DNA of 64,000 bases, taken from the NCBI RefSeq assembly GCF_000685215.1, contig NZ_ARYJ01000002.1, positions 62,001 through 126,000 of the forward strand, read 5' to 3'. Under the pieces are notes generated by a model, which did not search any database, was not told the origin of the DNA, and saw only the letters and a list, made by a program, of their open reading frames with translations. This stretch comes from Hyphomonas jannaschiana VP2. Its GTDB lineage: Bacteria; Pseudomonadota; Alphaproteobacteria; Caulobacterales; Hyphomonadaceae. The stretch's first letter is position 1. Every line of letters starts with the position of its first letter. A program made the translations under genes and the position numbers. This document shows, one piece after another, positions 26,124-33,910 of the stretch.

Positions 26124-27730
26124 GCTGGACAGGTCTCAAGCCTGGTCGGCGTCGCGGGCTTCACCTGACGGGTCACCTCAAAATCAAGCTGTTGGGTCAG
26201 CAGGTGCTTGACGGGCTTTCCTGATGCCCAGTCCGTAACATGGGCGCTCAGGAGGGCTGCCGCAGCCATAGGGGCGGAGGGACCGTAGGGTATAAAAGCA
26301 TCGTCCCCGCAAGGCTGGACCGTTTCGACCACGGCTTCTGGTTTCAGGACCCAGTAGCGGCTCTTGCCGGATTCAAGGTCTGTTTGGAGGCACCGGAAGC
26401 AACCCAATCCTGGTGCCGCGTTCAAAAAGGAGCGTACCGCAGCACCCTGACCTTCGATCCAGGCATGAAACAGCTTTGGCTGGCTTCCATCGCCTTGCTT
26501 CAGGGCATGGCGGTTCAGCCATTCGCCCACATGATGTTCACCCGTCGCATCCACAATCAGGTCATAAGACAGGATGTGATCCTCAAGCGTCTCCACAGCC
26601 CGCGAAACTGCAACGGTGTTGAGGCCTGGCAGATGCTCATCAATATGCTTCTTTATGCTGTCAGCCTTCCAGCGGCCGACTTCATTGGCACCGAGAATGT
26701 GCCGTGACGTATTGGTTGCGCGCAGTATGTCTGGATCGACAAGCGTCAGGCTGCCAATGCCGGCGCCAGCCCCAAGCTGGGACAGCGACAATGCTACATA
26801 TCCGCCGATCGCGCCGCATCCAACAAGCAGCACGTTTCGCCCACTCAGGGGGCCCATGTCGCCTCCATTCCGCGACAGGATATAAGCGAGGTCGCTCCGT
26901 CGTCCCTGGAGCCGCTTAATTGGCCAACCGCGAATCTGCTGCAGGGCGGCGAGCTTGCCCCAGGACATTTGCGCGTAAACCTGCTTTTGGGCCGGGGGCA
27001 GGGCTTCCGGTTGTATTTGGAACCCGACCTGTCCATTCGCTGCGCAGACCATGCCGATCAGATCGAGTTTCCCAGTCACGCTTTTTGAGAGCTGGGTCAG
27101 GATTCTTGCAGCCAGTCCGGGGTCCCAATAGTCCACCCAGTCCAGAAACTCCCCGAGCGTTGAAGGGCGATCCTGGTCCGAGGTAAAACTCAGCTCAGAC
27201 GAGGAAGACATTGCGAAAGCGCCTGCGCGTGCAGGTTTTCCCGACAGCGGTTCGAGTCTTGTGTCCACGCGCGTACGATCGGTAATCACCGAGAGCGGAC
27301 CTTCATGCGTGCCGAACGACGTGGAGACGGTTTTGCCGCCGAAATGCTGCGGCAGCTCCCGGGCAATTTCGGCTTCGGCCGCCTCGCCGCAATTCTTTTC
27401 AAGATCAGTGGCGGCCTTCTGCAGGATGCCGAGACAGCATGCCGCCGCGCGGTAGGGATCAAACAGGTATCGGCGCCGATCGAAAACGCACAATTCACCT
27501 TTCTCGTCGAGATGGGGAACGACAAATCGTCCGAGCAGGGACGGATTGGGCAGAAGGAGTTGGGGCGCTTCGGTAAAGTCGGCATTGTCGAAGCGCAAAA
27601 CAGCGTCCAAAATCTGGCCACGAACTTTCAGGGTGCCGGTAAAATCGATATGAGACGGGGTGGGGCGGGCGACGAAACCAGCGCGCCTCAAGCAATTGAC
27701 AAGATCCTGCCGCGCCGTTTCGGCGCTCAT
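26105..27730 (-). CDS. cap2: CBASS E2-E1 fusion conjugation enzyme Cap2
   Basis: 541 residues. Residues about 1-130 form an E2-like domain with the catalytic Cys81 in GELCVFD. The E1/ThiF domain (about 280-520) has the nucleotide loop VGCGAIGG at 303-310, VDPD at 331-334 and a zinc site from CFRC (444/447) and CPAC (534/537); Cys474 in VQPCGDD is the likely E1 thioester residue. In type II CBASS this enzyme attaches the C-terminal glycine of the cyclase to cell targets and primes it. Overlaps the cyclase gene by 4 bases (ATGA). Confidence 0.95.
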   Translation of the reverse strand: MSAETARQDLVNCLRRAGFVARPTPSHIDFTGTLKVRGQILDAVLRFDNADFTEAPQLLLPNPSLLGRFVVPHLDEKGELCVFDRRRYLFDPYRAAACCLGILQKAATDLEKNCGEAAEAEIARELPQHFGGKTVSTSFGTHEGPLSVITDRTRVDTRLEPLSGKPARAGAFAMSSSSELSFTSDQDRPSTLGEFLDWVDYWDPGLAARILTQLSKSVTGKLDLIGMVCAANGQVGFQIQPEALPPAQKQVYAQMSWGKLAALQQIRGWPIKRLQGRRSDLAYILSRNGGDMGPLSGRNVLLVGCGAIGGYVALSLSQLGAGAGIGSLTLVDPDILRATNTSRHILGANEVGRWKADSIKKHIDEHLPGLNTVAVSRAVETLEDHILSYDLIVDATGEHHVGEWLNRHALKQGDGSQPKLFHAWIEGQGAAVRSFLNAAPGLGCFRCLQTDLESGKSRYWVLKPEAVVETVQPCGDDAFIPYGPSAPMAAAALLSAHVTDWASGKPVKHLLTQQLDFEVTRQVKPATPTRLETCPACGNAP

Positions 27731-28941
27731 CCTGAACGCGTGCGCGGTGCCAGGGGAGCCGGCTGACGTCTCGGCTCCTGGCTGCGGATGAGCGCGGCTT
27801 GACCGACCTGCTTGATCAGTGAAACGTCATCGGGAACACGGTCTCCGAACGCGAGCCGGGCGCGGTGCAATGCCATGCTTTTGTCTGTGGTTCCCGTCGT
27901 CGCATAGTCGAGGTGATCGGCCGCCTCTGCGAATAGGGTGCAAATCCGCTGCCGCGTATCGGCATCCCAGTCGATGCATAGGCAGTGTTCATCATCACCC
28001 GGGAACGCCGGATTGTAGACCGGGTTCTGAAACAGGTGGGACATTTCCCGGGCGACATCGCGGAGGGCGATATCTTCACGTCCCTGCGGCGGCTTGCCAA
28101 TATTCCCATACGCCTCAACCGCACCCACCATGATGCAGATGGAGCCGAGCTCGTCGTCCATTTCATGCGCGTCGCGCATGCCTTTGTACGCGCGGGAGAG
28201 CCGGCGCAGGATTGATCCGTGCACGCCAATTGCATTTGCAAACCAGTTTTCCAGGGTACGCGGATCAGAAGACATCCAGCGCTTCTTGCGGTGAGCCAGC
28301 AAGATCTGATCCTCGGATAGACCTCGATAAACGGCCTCGGCCAATTCAGTCTCATGGCGCAGGCTTGCTTCGTCGAGGAATCTTGCTTGGGCATCGGCCT
28401 TGGCCAGATGCGTAAACGCGCTATCCTGGATCACATACAGCGGCAGGTCCATATGCAGGCGCTTTGATAGTCTGATGCGAACACAGGTGTCCTTGCTCGT
28501 ATCCAGGCTCCAGCCTTCGCGCTCGACAAGCGGCTGGAGGGCTTTTTCGACAAGTAGGAAATAGGCCTCTGACGCAATGACGGGCCGGTCTCCAAACTGG
28601 GTTCGAAAGAAACTGATGGGCAGGAAAACGCCGTCATCCTGATCGATTTCCTGCGGCGGGGTGATCTGGCAGTCGTTTGCGGTGCCGTATTGGAAACTGC
28701 CCTGAAGCCGGAACTTCGGAGCTCTCAGCTTGGCACTTTCGGTATCGACTGGCGCGCGATCTTCAAAGAGAGCGCGTTTTGCCACGAAATTCGAAGGTTG
28801 CCGGAATGCGTCGCGCAAGGTGGAGCGTATTTTCTCCCGCGCCAAAGAAAGGGCCCGCTCGTCTGCATCAGGCACACGCAAGGCGTCAAGATATCCGGAA
28901 GAATCACCCAGCAAGGCATGGAGGTTTAGCAGTTCGGTCAT
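27727..28941 (-). CDS. cdnA: CBASS nucleotidyltransferase, DncV-like (CD-NTase)
   Basis: 404 residues. The nucleotidyltransferase core shows GSFQYGT at 81-87 and the metal triad Asp100 and Asp102 (QEIDQDDG) with Asp165 (HMDLPLY). The order of blocks, KRWMSSDPRTLENWF and a C-terminus ending in Ser-Gly strongly resemble Vibrio DncV, which makes 3',3'-cGAMP. The product here is inferred, not shown. The terminal glycine fits conjugation by Cap2. Divergent from the Cap15-type effector gene, with 104 bases between the starts. Confidence 0.93.
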   Translation of the reverse strand: MTELLNLHALLGDSSGYLDALRVPDADERALSLAREKIRSTLRDAFRQPSNFVAKRALFEDRAPVDTESAKLRAPKFRLQGSFQYGTANDCQITPPQEIDQDDGVFLPISFFRTQFGDRPVIASEAYFLLVEKALQPLVEREGWSLDTSKDTCVRIRLSKRLHMDLPLYVIQDSAFTHLAKADAQARFLDEASLRHETELAEAVYRGLSEDQILLAHRKKRWMSSDPRTLENWFANAIGVHGSILRRLSRAYKGMRDAHEMDDELGSICIMVGAVEAYGNIGKPPQGREDIALRDVAREMSHLFQNPVYNPAFPGDDEHCLCIDWDADTRQRICTLFAEAADHLDYATTGTTDKSMALHRARLAFGDRVPDDVSLIKQVGQAALIRSQEPRRQPAPLAPRTRSG

Positions 28942-29045
28942 GGCCGTGGCCCTTCATAAATTGTCTGCACATACCTCCCTCGCTTTCCCTCTACATCGAG
29001 TCGGGCTACAGAACAAGTCATGAACTTCCAGACGGAGTGAACGGC

Positions 29046-29747
29046 ATGCTGTCGGTCCTGAAATTCGAAACTTCGGTCCGGCTGATCGCCAGCCTGTCGG
29101 TCATAGTCTGCGCGCTTGTGCTGCTGACGGGCTGGGTGAAGGGACCCTTCGGGCTTGTAATGAAGGCCGGTGTCATCACGCTGATAGTCACTCTACTTCT
29201 TCTGCCTCTGTACAATAAGAAATGGTTCCATGGACTCTATCGGTTGATCAGAGCCGAGAAGTACGTTTTTCCAGTTTTGGATGGCGAGTGGCGCGGAGAG
29301 ATAAGATCCAACTGGCCCCTTGTCAGAAAAATGCTCGCTATTTCCAGAGGCGAGCAGTCTGGACCGTTCGACCCATTGAATGACGATCTGGGACAGTTCG
29401 ATTGGGACCCACCAATTGAGGTAACGGCCATCATCGAGTCCGGATTTCTGGACTTCAAGATGACGATGTGCATGGACGGCACGACCCGTCGAAGTGAAAC
29501 ACTCAACGCAAAATTGGATCGCACAGAAACCGGGTCGCCAAGGCTGCGCTATATCTATCGCCAGTTTGATGAGGGCCTGGACATAGCTCCCACGGATAGG
29601 GAGTCGCATCTCGGCTCGGCGGAGCTTACACTTAGTGATGACGGGAAAACGCTCAACGGTAGATACTGGACTGACCGTGTAAGTGATAAGGGGCTCAACA
29701 CCGCAGGCCGGTTGGTACTTCGCCGGGTAGAAGCACCGGCGAAGTAA
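29046..29747 (+). CDS. cap15: CBASS effector, two-TM beta-barrel type (Cap15-like)
   Basis: 233 residues from the ATG at 29046 (CGGAGTG upstream). Two membrane helices (about 11-30 and 34-54) are followed by a beta-rich domain beginning FPVLDGEWRGEI, a pattern of SMODS-associated 2TM effectors (Cap15). Later strands (IIESGFLDFKMTMCMDG, AELTLSDDGKTLNGRYWTD) fit the eight-strand barrel that binds the cyclic nucleotide. Activation causes oligomerisation in the inner membrane and loss of membrane integrity. It is transcribed away from the cyclase operon, an uncommon layout. Confidence 0.87.
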   Translation: MLSVLKFETSVRLIASLSVIVCALVLLTGWVKGPFGLVMKAGVITLIVTLLLLPLYNKKWFHGLYRLIRAEKYVFPVLDGEWRGEIRSNWPLVRKMLAISRGEQSGPFDPLNDDLGQFDWDPPIEVTAIIESGFLDFKMTMCMDGTTRRSETLNAKLDRTETGSPRLRYIYRQFDEGLDIAPTDRESHLGSAELTLSDDGKTLNGRYWTDRVSDKGLNTAGRLVLRRVEAPAK

Positions 29748-29958
29748 CATTGATGCCAAACTATCCCAGCGCAACAAGCGGCGTTGTTGATCTGCTTTTT
29801 TATTGGTTAGTACTCAAACAATCTATGCCAGGACGCGCCCTTGATTGCGTTCCGCAGTATGAACAGGCGACCGCTTTTTGGGGAGGGCTGTATTATGATG
29901 CGGTCGGGCGGTTGCTTTGCTGAGTTCCCGGCATGGCAGCCTTCGTGTGCTTCCGGGA

Positions 29959-31863
29959 TCATTCAGGCGTCCCAATCCCGCGCCCCAACGCCCACGAAAT
30001 CCTTCCCCCGCGCACGACGCCGGACACTGCCATCCCGCGCCTCTGTTCCAGCACCTGTCGCCAGGGTACAATCGTAAAATCCCTCTGCCGTTCAATGACC
30101 GCAAACTTCCCGCTCACACGCGAGACCGGCTCGCGGTAGGTACCGTCCACATGGCCCCGATCCGGTGCTGGTGAAAAGGGCTTTCCAATCTCGTCACTCA
30201 GAGACCGTCCTGCCTGGGCCAGGTCGCGCTTCAACAGCTCAGATTTCTGTGCCGCAGATAGCCCTGTGCCTGAGTCCATCCTCATTCCCAAACTCGCCAG
30301 AAACGCGCGCCGTTTCACCTGCGCCTCAGCAACCTCCCGGCCGAACCCAAGCGGCACACCGGATGGAAGAGGCGCCTCGTCCAGCCAGGTAACGCCCAGC
30401 GCTGCTTCCTGATCCTTCAGCCCAAGCTCAGATCGCACGAGCAATTGCGCCGACCTGAACCGTGCTTGCACCCGTTCGTAGTCCTTCGCGCGATCCAGAT
30501 AGTCCGGTGGGATTTTCCAGTCCGCCTCAGCCGTCCGCTCCACATGACCAGCGCGCCGCAAGGCTTCCAGCCTTCTCACATGCGCCGCGACAAATTCCGG
30601 TGCCGATCGAGGATCATTCGCCTGATGCAGGCTCGCGGAATAGGTCCCGCCATTCGCGCGTGCGATCCGGTCGATCGTGATGTCTGAAGGTTTCGGCTCG
30701 AGGTTCGGCGGTGACACGGTGACGATCGCTCCGCGCTTCAACTCCTCGACCTCGCCAGCAACGCCGAGTTCGACAAAGACAGCGCGGCCTTCCAGACTGT
30801 CGATGATGGCGTAGGCCCGGTCATGTGCTTCGCCCGTGAGGCCTGTCTGCAGCACGGCGCCGGTCACACTCCGCCCATCCGAATCGGATTTGTCGAAGAT
30901 CGCATCCGCATCCAGCCGCCGGTCTCCTCGTCCGGCGAGGGCGCGGTTCATCGTTTTGATGATGTCATGGCGCTCGGACAGGTCACGCAGGACGTTCCGG
31001 AAACTCTCCCGCATCTGCCAACGTCCGGCGCCGAGTTTCTGGGCAAGCCCGAGCCGTTCCAGTGTCCTGAGCCGGGCGGCATGCAAGGTGCGATAATGCG
31101 AGGGACTGTCTTTCAACAGGAACTCCCCCTCAAGATTGATCTGCCGTGCGATGAAATGGTCGATCCGGGTCACGCGTTCAGCCGCGACTTCGGCACCCAG
31201 CTTTCGCTCCTGTTCAAGCCGGGTTTCCGGACCAAGTTCCAGCGTGACCAAATCCTCCGCACGCTCGCGGATCCCATGCGAAATGTACGCCCGCGGCATG
31301 ATAAGATCAGAACCATCGTCACGGCGTCCCCGGATGACCAAGTGAGCATGCGGCCGACCCGTGTCATGGTGGACTGCGCCGACCCATTCCAGCCGTGTGC
31401 CGAGGTCAGTTTCCATCTGCGAAACGAGATCGCGGACAAAGGGCTTGAGGTCTGCCATTTCCGCGCCGTCCTCCGGCGAAACGATGAACCGGAAATGATG
31501 CCGGTCATCGGCAATGGACTTGGTGAGATCGAAGACGTTGGCATCTTCGCTCATGGCGTCGAAGAGCTTGCCGCGATCCTTTTCTTCAAGCGCGGCGTCC
31601 CGGCGGATGTATCCGATATGCGCGGCGAGCGCTGCCGCGCTGGATGCCGACATGCGCACAATCCGCGCCTTGACGATGACGCGCCTCTGTCCGCCACGCG
31701 GGGCAGGACGTGGCCGAGCGGGCAGGGCAGTGCGGCGAATGCCGCCGGCGGAGGACAGGGCTTTCGTCATCCGCGTGAGATAAGTCTTCACACGTCCCCC
31801 TGATCCGGCGGACCGAATCCTGCCAGGTCTGGGCGTGAACGGATTGTCCGGCGGCGTGCTCAT
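29959..31863 (-). CDS. relaxase, VirD2-like with DUF3363
   Basis: 634 residues from the ATG at 31863 that overlaps the traF stop (ATGA). The relaxase domain contains HIGYIRRD (candidate catalytic Tyr85), HHFRFIVSPEDG and the three-His metal motif HHDTGRPHAHL (His165, His172, His174). The C-terminal half (about 300-630) is the DUF3363 region. It should nick the element at oriT and lead the strand into the recipient. In related ICEs it lies directly upstream of traG; here CBASS separates them. Confidence 0.93.
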   Translation of the reverse strand: MSTPPDNPFTPRPGRIRSAGSGGRVKTYLTRMTKALSSAGGIRRTALPARPRPAPRGGQRRVIVKARIVRMSASSAAALAAHIGYIRRDAALEEKDRGKLFDAMSEDANVFDLTKSIADDRHHFRFIVSPEDGAEMADLKPFVRDLVSQMETDLGTRLEWVGAVHHDTGRPHAHLVIRGRRDDGSDLIMPRAYISHGIRERAEDLVTLELGPETRLEQERKLGAEVAAERVTRIDHFIARQINLEGEFLLKDSPSHYRTLHAARLRTLERLGLAQKLGAGRWQMRESFRNVLRDLSERHDIIKTMNRALAGRGDRRLDADAIFDKSDSDGRSVTGAVLQTGLTGEAHDRAYAIIDSLEGRAVFVELGVAGEVEELKRGAIVTVSPPNLEPKPSDITIDRIARANGGTYSASLHQANDPRSAPEFVAAHVRRLEALRRAGHVERTAEADWKIPPDYLDRAKDYERVQARFRSAQLLVRSELGLKDQEAALGVTWLDEAPLPSGVPLGFGREVAEAQVKRRAFLASLGMRMDSGTGLSAAQKSELLKRDLAQAGRSLSDEIGKPFSPAPDRGHVDGTYREPVSRVSGKFAVIERQRDFTIVPWRQVLEQRRGMAVSGVVRGGRISWALGRGIGTPE

Positions 31864-32636
31864 TCCGGCTGCTCCGGCGGGAAACAGGCCAGTTCTCCTG
31901 AATGGAGCCACCCGATTCTGTAGTTTTCATTGAACATTCGCTCAGTCGACGGAGCTATGTTTTCAGGGATAGAGCCATAAAAATCGATGTGCAGACAAGG
32001 CGATGACCCCTCATTGGCTCCATGAGCTTTTATCTTGCATTCCGTTCTGCCCCCTACTTGCCCTCTCATTCCCCCTGATCGCGCTTGGTCTGCGGAGCCC
32101 ATCCAGACAGCCCGGCCGATGATGTCGGTCTTCCGTACGGCACCAAAATACCGCCCATCGAAGGAGTCCTGCGTTCGGTTCGACAGGAGCAGGACTTCGT
32201 CAGGAAGGAGGCGCCGGCAAGTCCGCCAGGGCGAAGGGAGCGGTCGTCCTGTCTTGTCTGCAGCGTGCATGCGGACGATTGGCGCGTCATTAATCGCCAG
32301 GACACCGCCGGTATTACAGACTATATCGCCTTCGAGCGCGGCAACCGTCTTGATGACGGGGATTCCAAGCGGCAAGTAGCGCCGCTGCGATGCAAACTCT
32401 GCTGCTTCCTGGGGCAGGTTCGAGACAACCTGATCACCGCGCGAAACGTGTTCAAGGGCCTCGATCCGATACCACCCCTGCGGTGCGCTTTCGCTCGGAT
32501 TATAGAGCAAAATGGATGGTAGGAGCCCTGTTGCAGGAAACGCAATCAGTACCAATCCGAGGACTGAAAGCGTGCACCAGTACACTTGCCGAAACCCTCG
32601 GTTCGTACGTTTGGAATTGACCCGGTTATGATCCAT
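31860..32636 (-). CDS. traF: conjugation signal peptidase TraF (S26 family)
   Basis: 258 residues, ATG at 32636. One N-terminal span (about 20-44) and the S26 catalytic dyad: Ser50 in NPSESAPQGWYRI and Lys96 in IPVIKTVAA, followed by GDIV and LLLSNRTQDSFDGRYFG. TraF matures or cyclises the TrbC pilin. The C-terminal 60 residues are unusual for the family and look poorly conserved. Overlaps the upstream HTH gene by 11 bases. Confidence 0.92.
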   Translation of the reverse strand: MDHNRVNSKRTNRGFRQVYWCTLSVLGLVLIAFPATGLLPSILLYNPSESAPQGWYRIEALEHVSRGDQVVSNLPQEAAEFASQRRYLPLGIPVIKTVAALEGDIVCNTGGVLAINDAPIVRMHAADKTGRPLPSPWRTCRRLLPDEVLLLSNRTQDSFDGRYFGAVRKTDIIGRAVWMGSADQARSGGMRGQVGGRTECKIKAHGANEGSSPCLHIDFYGSIPENIAPSTERMFNENYRIGWLHSGELACFPPEQPE

Positions 32637-32841
32637 GGCGAGGCTTCCGCGACTTGTTCCAGACCGTCGAAAACGCGTTGAGATCGTCCAGGTGATAGAC
32701 GACGGTTCCGCCATGCTTGCGGTATTCCGGACCATCATTCGACCAGCGCCAGTTCTCCATCGTGCGCGTGGATATACGAAGATATTCGGCGGCTTCCTGT
32801 GTCGTCAGGAACGGGCTCTGCGGAGTATTCGGTTCGCTCAT
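32626..32841 (-). CDS. AlpA/excisionase-like HTH protein
   Basis: 71 residues. A MerR-superfamily winged HTH of the HTH_17 type: FLTTQEAAEYLRISTRTMENW followed by the wing YRKHGGTVVYHLDDL. Such proteins precede traF in this ICE family and may act as excisionase or as transcription factor for the relaxase operon. Its stop overlaps the traF start. Confidence 0.85.
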   Translation of the reverse strand: MSEPNTPQSPFLTTQEAAEYLRISTRTMENWRWSNDGPEYRKHGGTVVYHLDDLNAFSTVWNKSRKPRHGS

Positions 32842-32950
32842 TGCTTTGCTCCCGGTACATCCGGAGGGAAGCAGAGGCAGATATTAATTGGCAGGGTCGA
32901 AGTCGCTGTGAACCCGAAGTCACTCTGCAGGTAACCAAGATTTTCGATGT

Positions 32951-32971
32951 CCCGCTGCCCATGGCAGCGGG
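32951..32971. repeat. perfect 9-bp hairpin
   Basis: CCCGCTGCC and GGCAGCGGG flank a 3-base loop in the gap between the AlpA-like gene start and DUF736. No T-run follows on either strand, so it may be a protein site or an attenuator for the traF operon. Confidence 0.35.
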
Positions 32972-33010
32972 TCCATACTTCCTGGTGTTTTGAGAACTTC
33001 AAACAGGGAT

Positions 33011-33042
33011 AAGCCACCCCGGAGGAGTTCTCCGGAGCGGCT
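33011..33042 (-). terminator. hairpin downstream of the DUF736 gene
   Basis: Nested stems AAGCC/GGCTT and CCGGAG/CTCCGG begin 24 bases after the DUF736 stop on the minus strand. Probable terminator although only a short T stretch follows. Confidence 0.45.
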
Positions 33043-33065
33043 TCGATGGGATGTGATGCCGGAAC

Positions 33066-33389
33066 CTAGTCCCTGGGGTTCCAGAGGATCACGTGGCGGC
33101 CTTTCTTGCCCTTGACCGGGGCAAGGTTCGCATAGATCCGGCGGGGACCGATTTGCGGGTCCGCGAGGGTCAGCGAGACATATTCGCGTCCCGAAGACTT
33201 CGCCTTGCGCATCCAGCCGCCGCCGATTTCGGTCGAGGTGTCTCCGGCGAAGATGCGGTAGTCCGGTTGGCCTTCAGAGGCTTTCTCGCCATTCTTCTCG
33301 ATGCGGATGGCCGCATTGAGGTTCATCATTGCGAGGGTGCCTTCGAAGCCGGCCTTGGTCTCGCTGACATATCCGAGTGCGTTTGCCAT
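33066..33389 (-). CDS. DUF736 domain protein
   Basis: 107 residues, typical full length. Begins MANALGYVSE and contains GTLAMMNLNAAIRI, PDYRIFAGDTSTEIGGGWMRK and YVSLTLADPQIG, the DUF736 consensus. This beta-rich protein is found in almost every ICE of this type upstream of the traF/relaxase block. Function unknown; single-stranded DNA or relaxosome binding is guesswork. A strong GGAG-type site precedes the ATG. Confidence 0.9.
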   Translation of the reverse strand: MANALGYVSETKAGFEGTLAMMNLNAAIRIEKNGEKASEGQPDYRIFAGDTSTEIGGGWMRKAKSSGREYVSLTLADPQIGPRRIYANLAPVKGKKGRHVILWNPRD

Positions 33390-33508
33390 TGGGGTTCTCC
33401 TTTTCGTTCCTTTGGCTCTGTCTCCGGGGACCCCTTGTCCCCGTCGACGCCGGACCGTGAGGACGGGCTGACACGGGCCTGAACCCGCTCTCTTGCGCGC
33501 TCACTTAT

Positions 33509-33533
33509 CCGAAAAGTGGGGACCACTTTTCGG
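33509..33533. repeat. 25-bp palindrome CCGAAAAGTGG-N3-CCACTTTTCGG
   Basis: Perfect 11-bp arms around a 3-base centre, upstream of DUF736. Similar AAAGTGG/CCACTTT palindromes occur repeatedly in alphaproteobacterial intergenic DNA. Could be an operator or a terminator. Confidence 0.6.
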
Positions 33534-33568
33534 GCGAGACGCGAGGCGGGGCGCAACGCAGTGGAGCA

Positions 33569-33640
33569 CCGGACGGGCGGGGAATTTTGCTTCGCGGTGA
33601 ATGCGTGGAACACGCAGAGGAAAATTCTTCGTTCGTCCGG
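33569..33640. repeat. 72-base interrupted stem-loop
   Basis: Outer arms CCGGACG/CGTCCGG, then symmetrical 6-base internal loops, then GAATTTT/AAAATTC, and an inner GCGTG-GAA-CACGC hairpin. The nesting is too regular to be chance. Possible oriT or RNA element. Confidence 0.55.
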
Positions 33641-33910
33641 TTTCAAGGCCGGGTCGGCGCGTCCAGGTCATACGGCAAGAGACGGGAACAAGGGGGCCGA
33701 AGACCGCTGCCAATGGAAGGGAGTAACCCACTCCCGCATGCGCTCTGATATGCCTCACGAGACCTTGAGACGGGCGATTTTTCGGGAGGCATTTTCGCCA
33801 TGACGAACCGCAATTGCACTGCTGTTTGCATTGCTAAACTCGAATGCGAAAAGCCGCCCGATGCCAGGCACCGGACGGCTCGCACATTGCCTGAGAGGTG
33901 GAGACAAACT

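Larger units (their letters stand above)
33390..33910. other. 521-base non-coding gap with two large inverted repeats
   Basis: No convincing gene. It contains the 25-bp palindrome at 33509-33533 and the 72-base stem-loop at 33569-33640 (listed separately). A plus-strand frame at 33800-34033 runs into the parB-like gene on the other strand and has no recognisable product. Candidate location for oriT or for promoters of DUF736. Confidence 0.55.

Noticed and set aside
26000-31850. nic-site-like TATCCTG strings near the relaxase as oriT
   Set aside because: All examples seen lie inside coding sequence and have no flanking inverted repeats.
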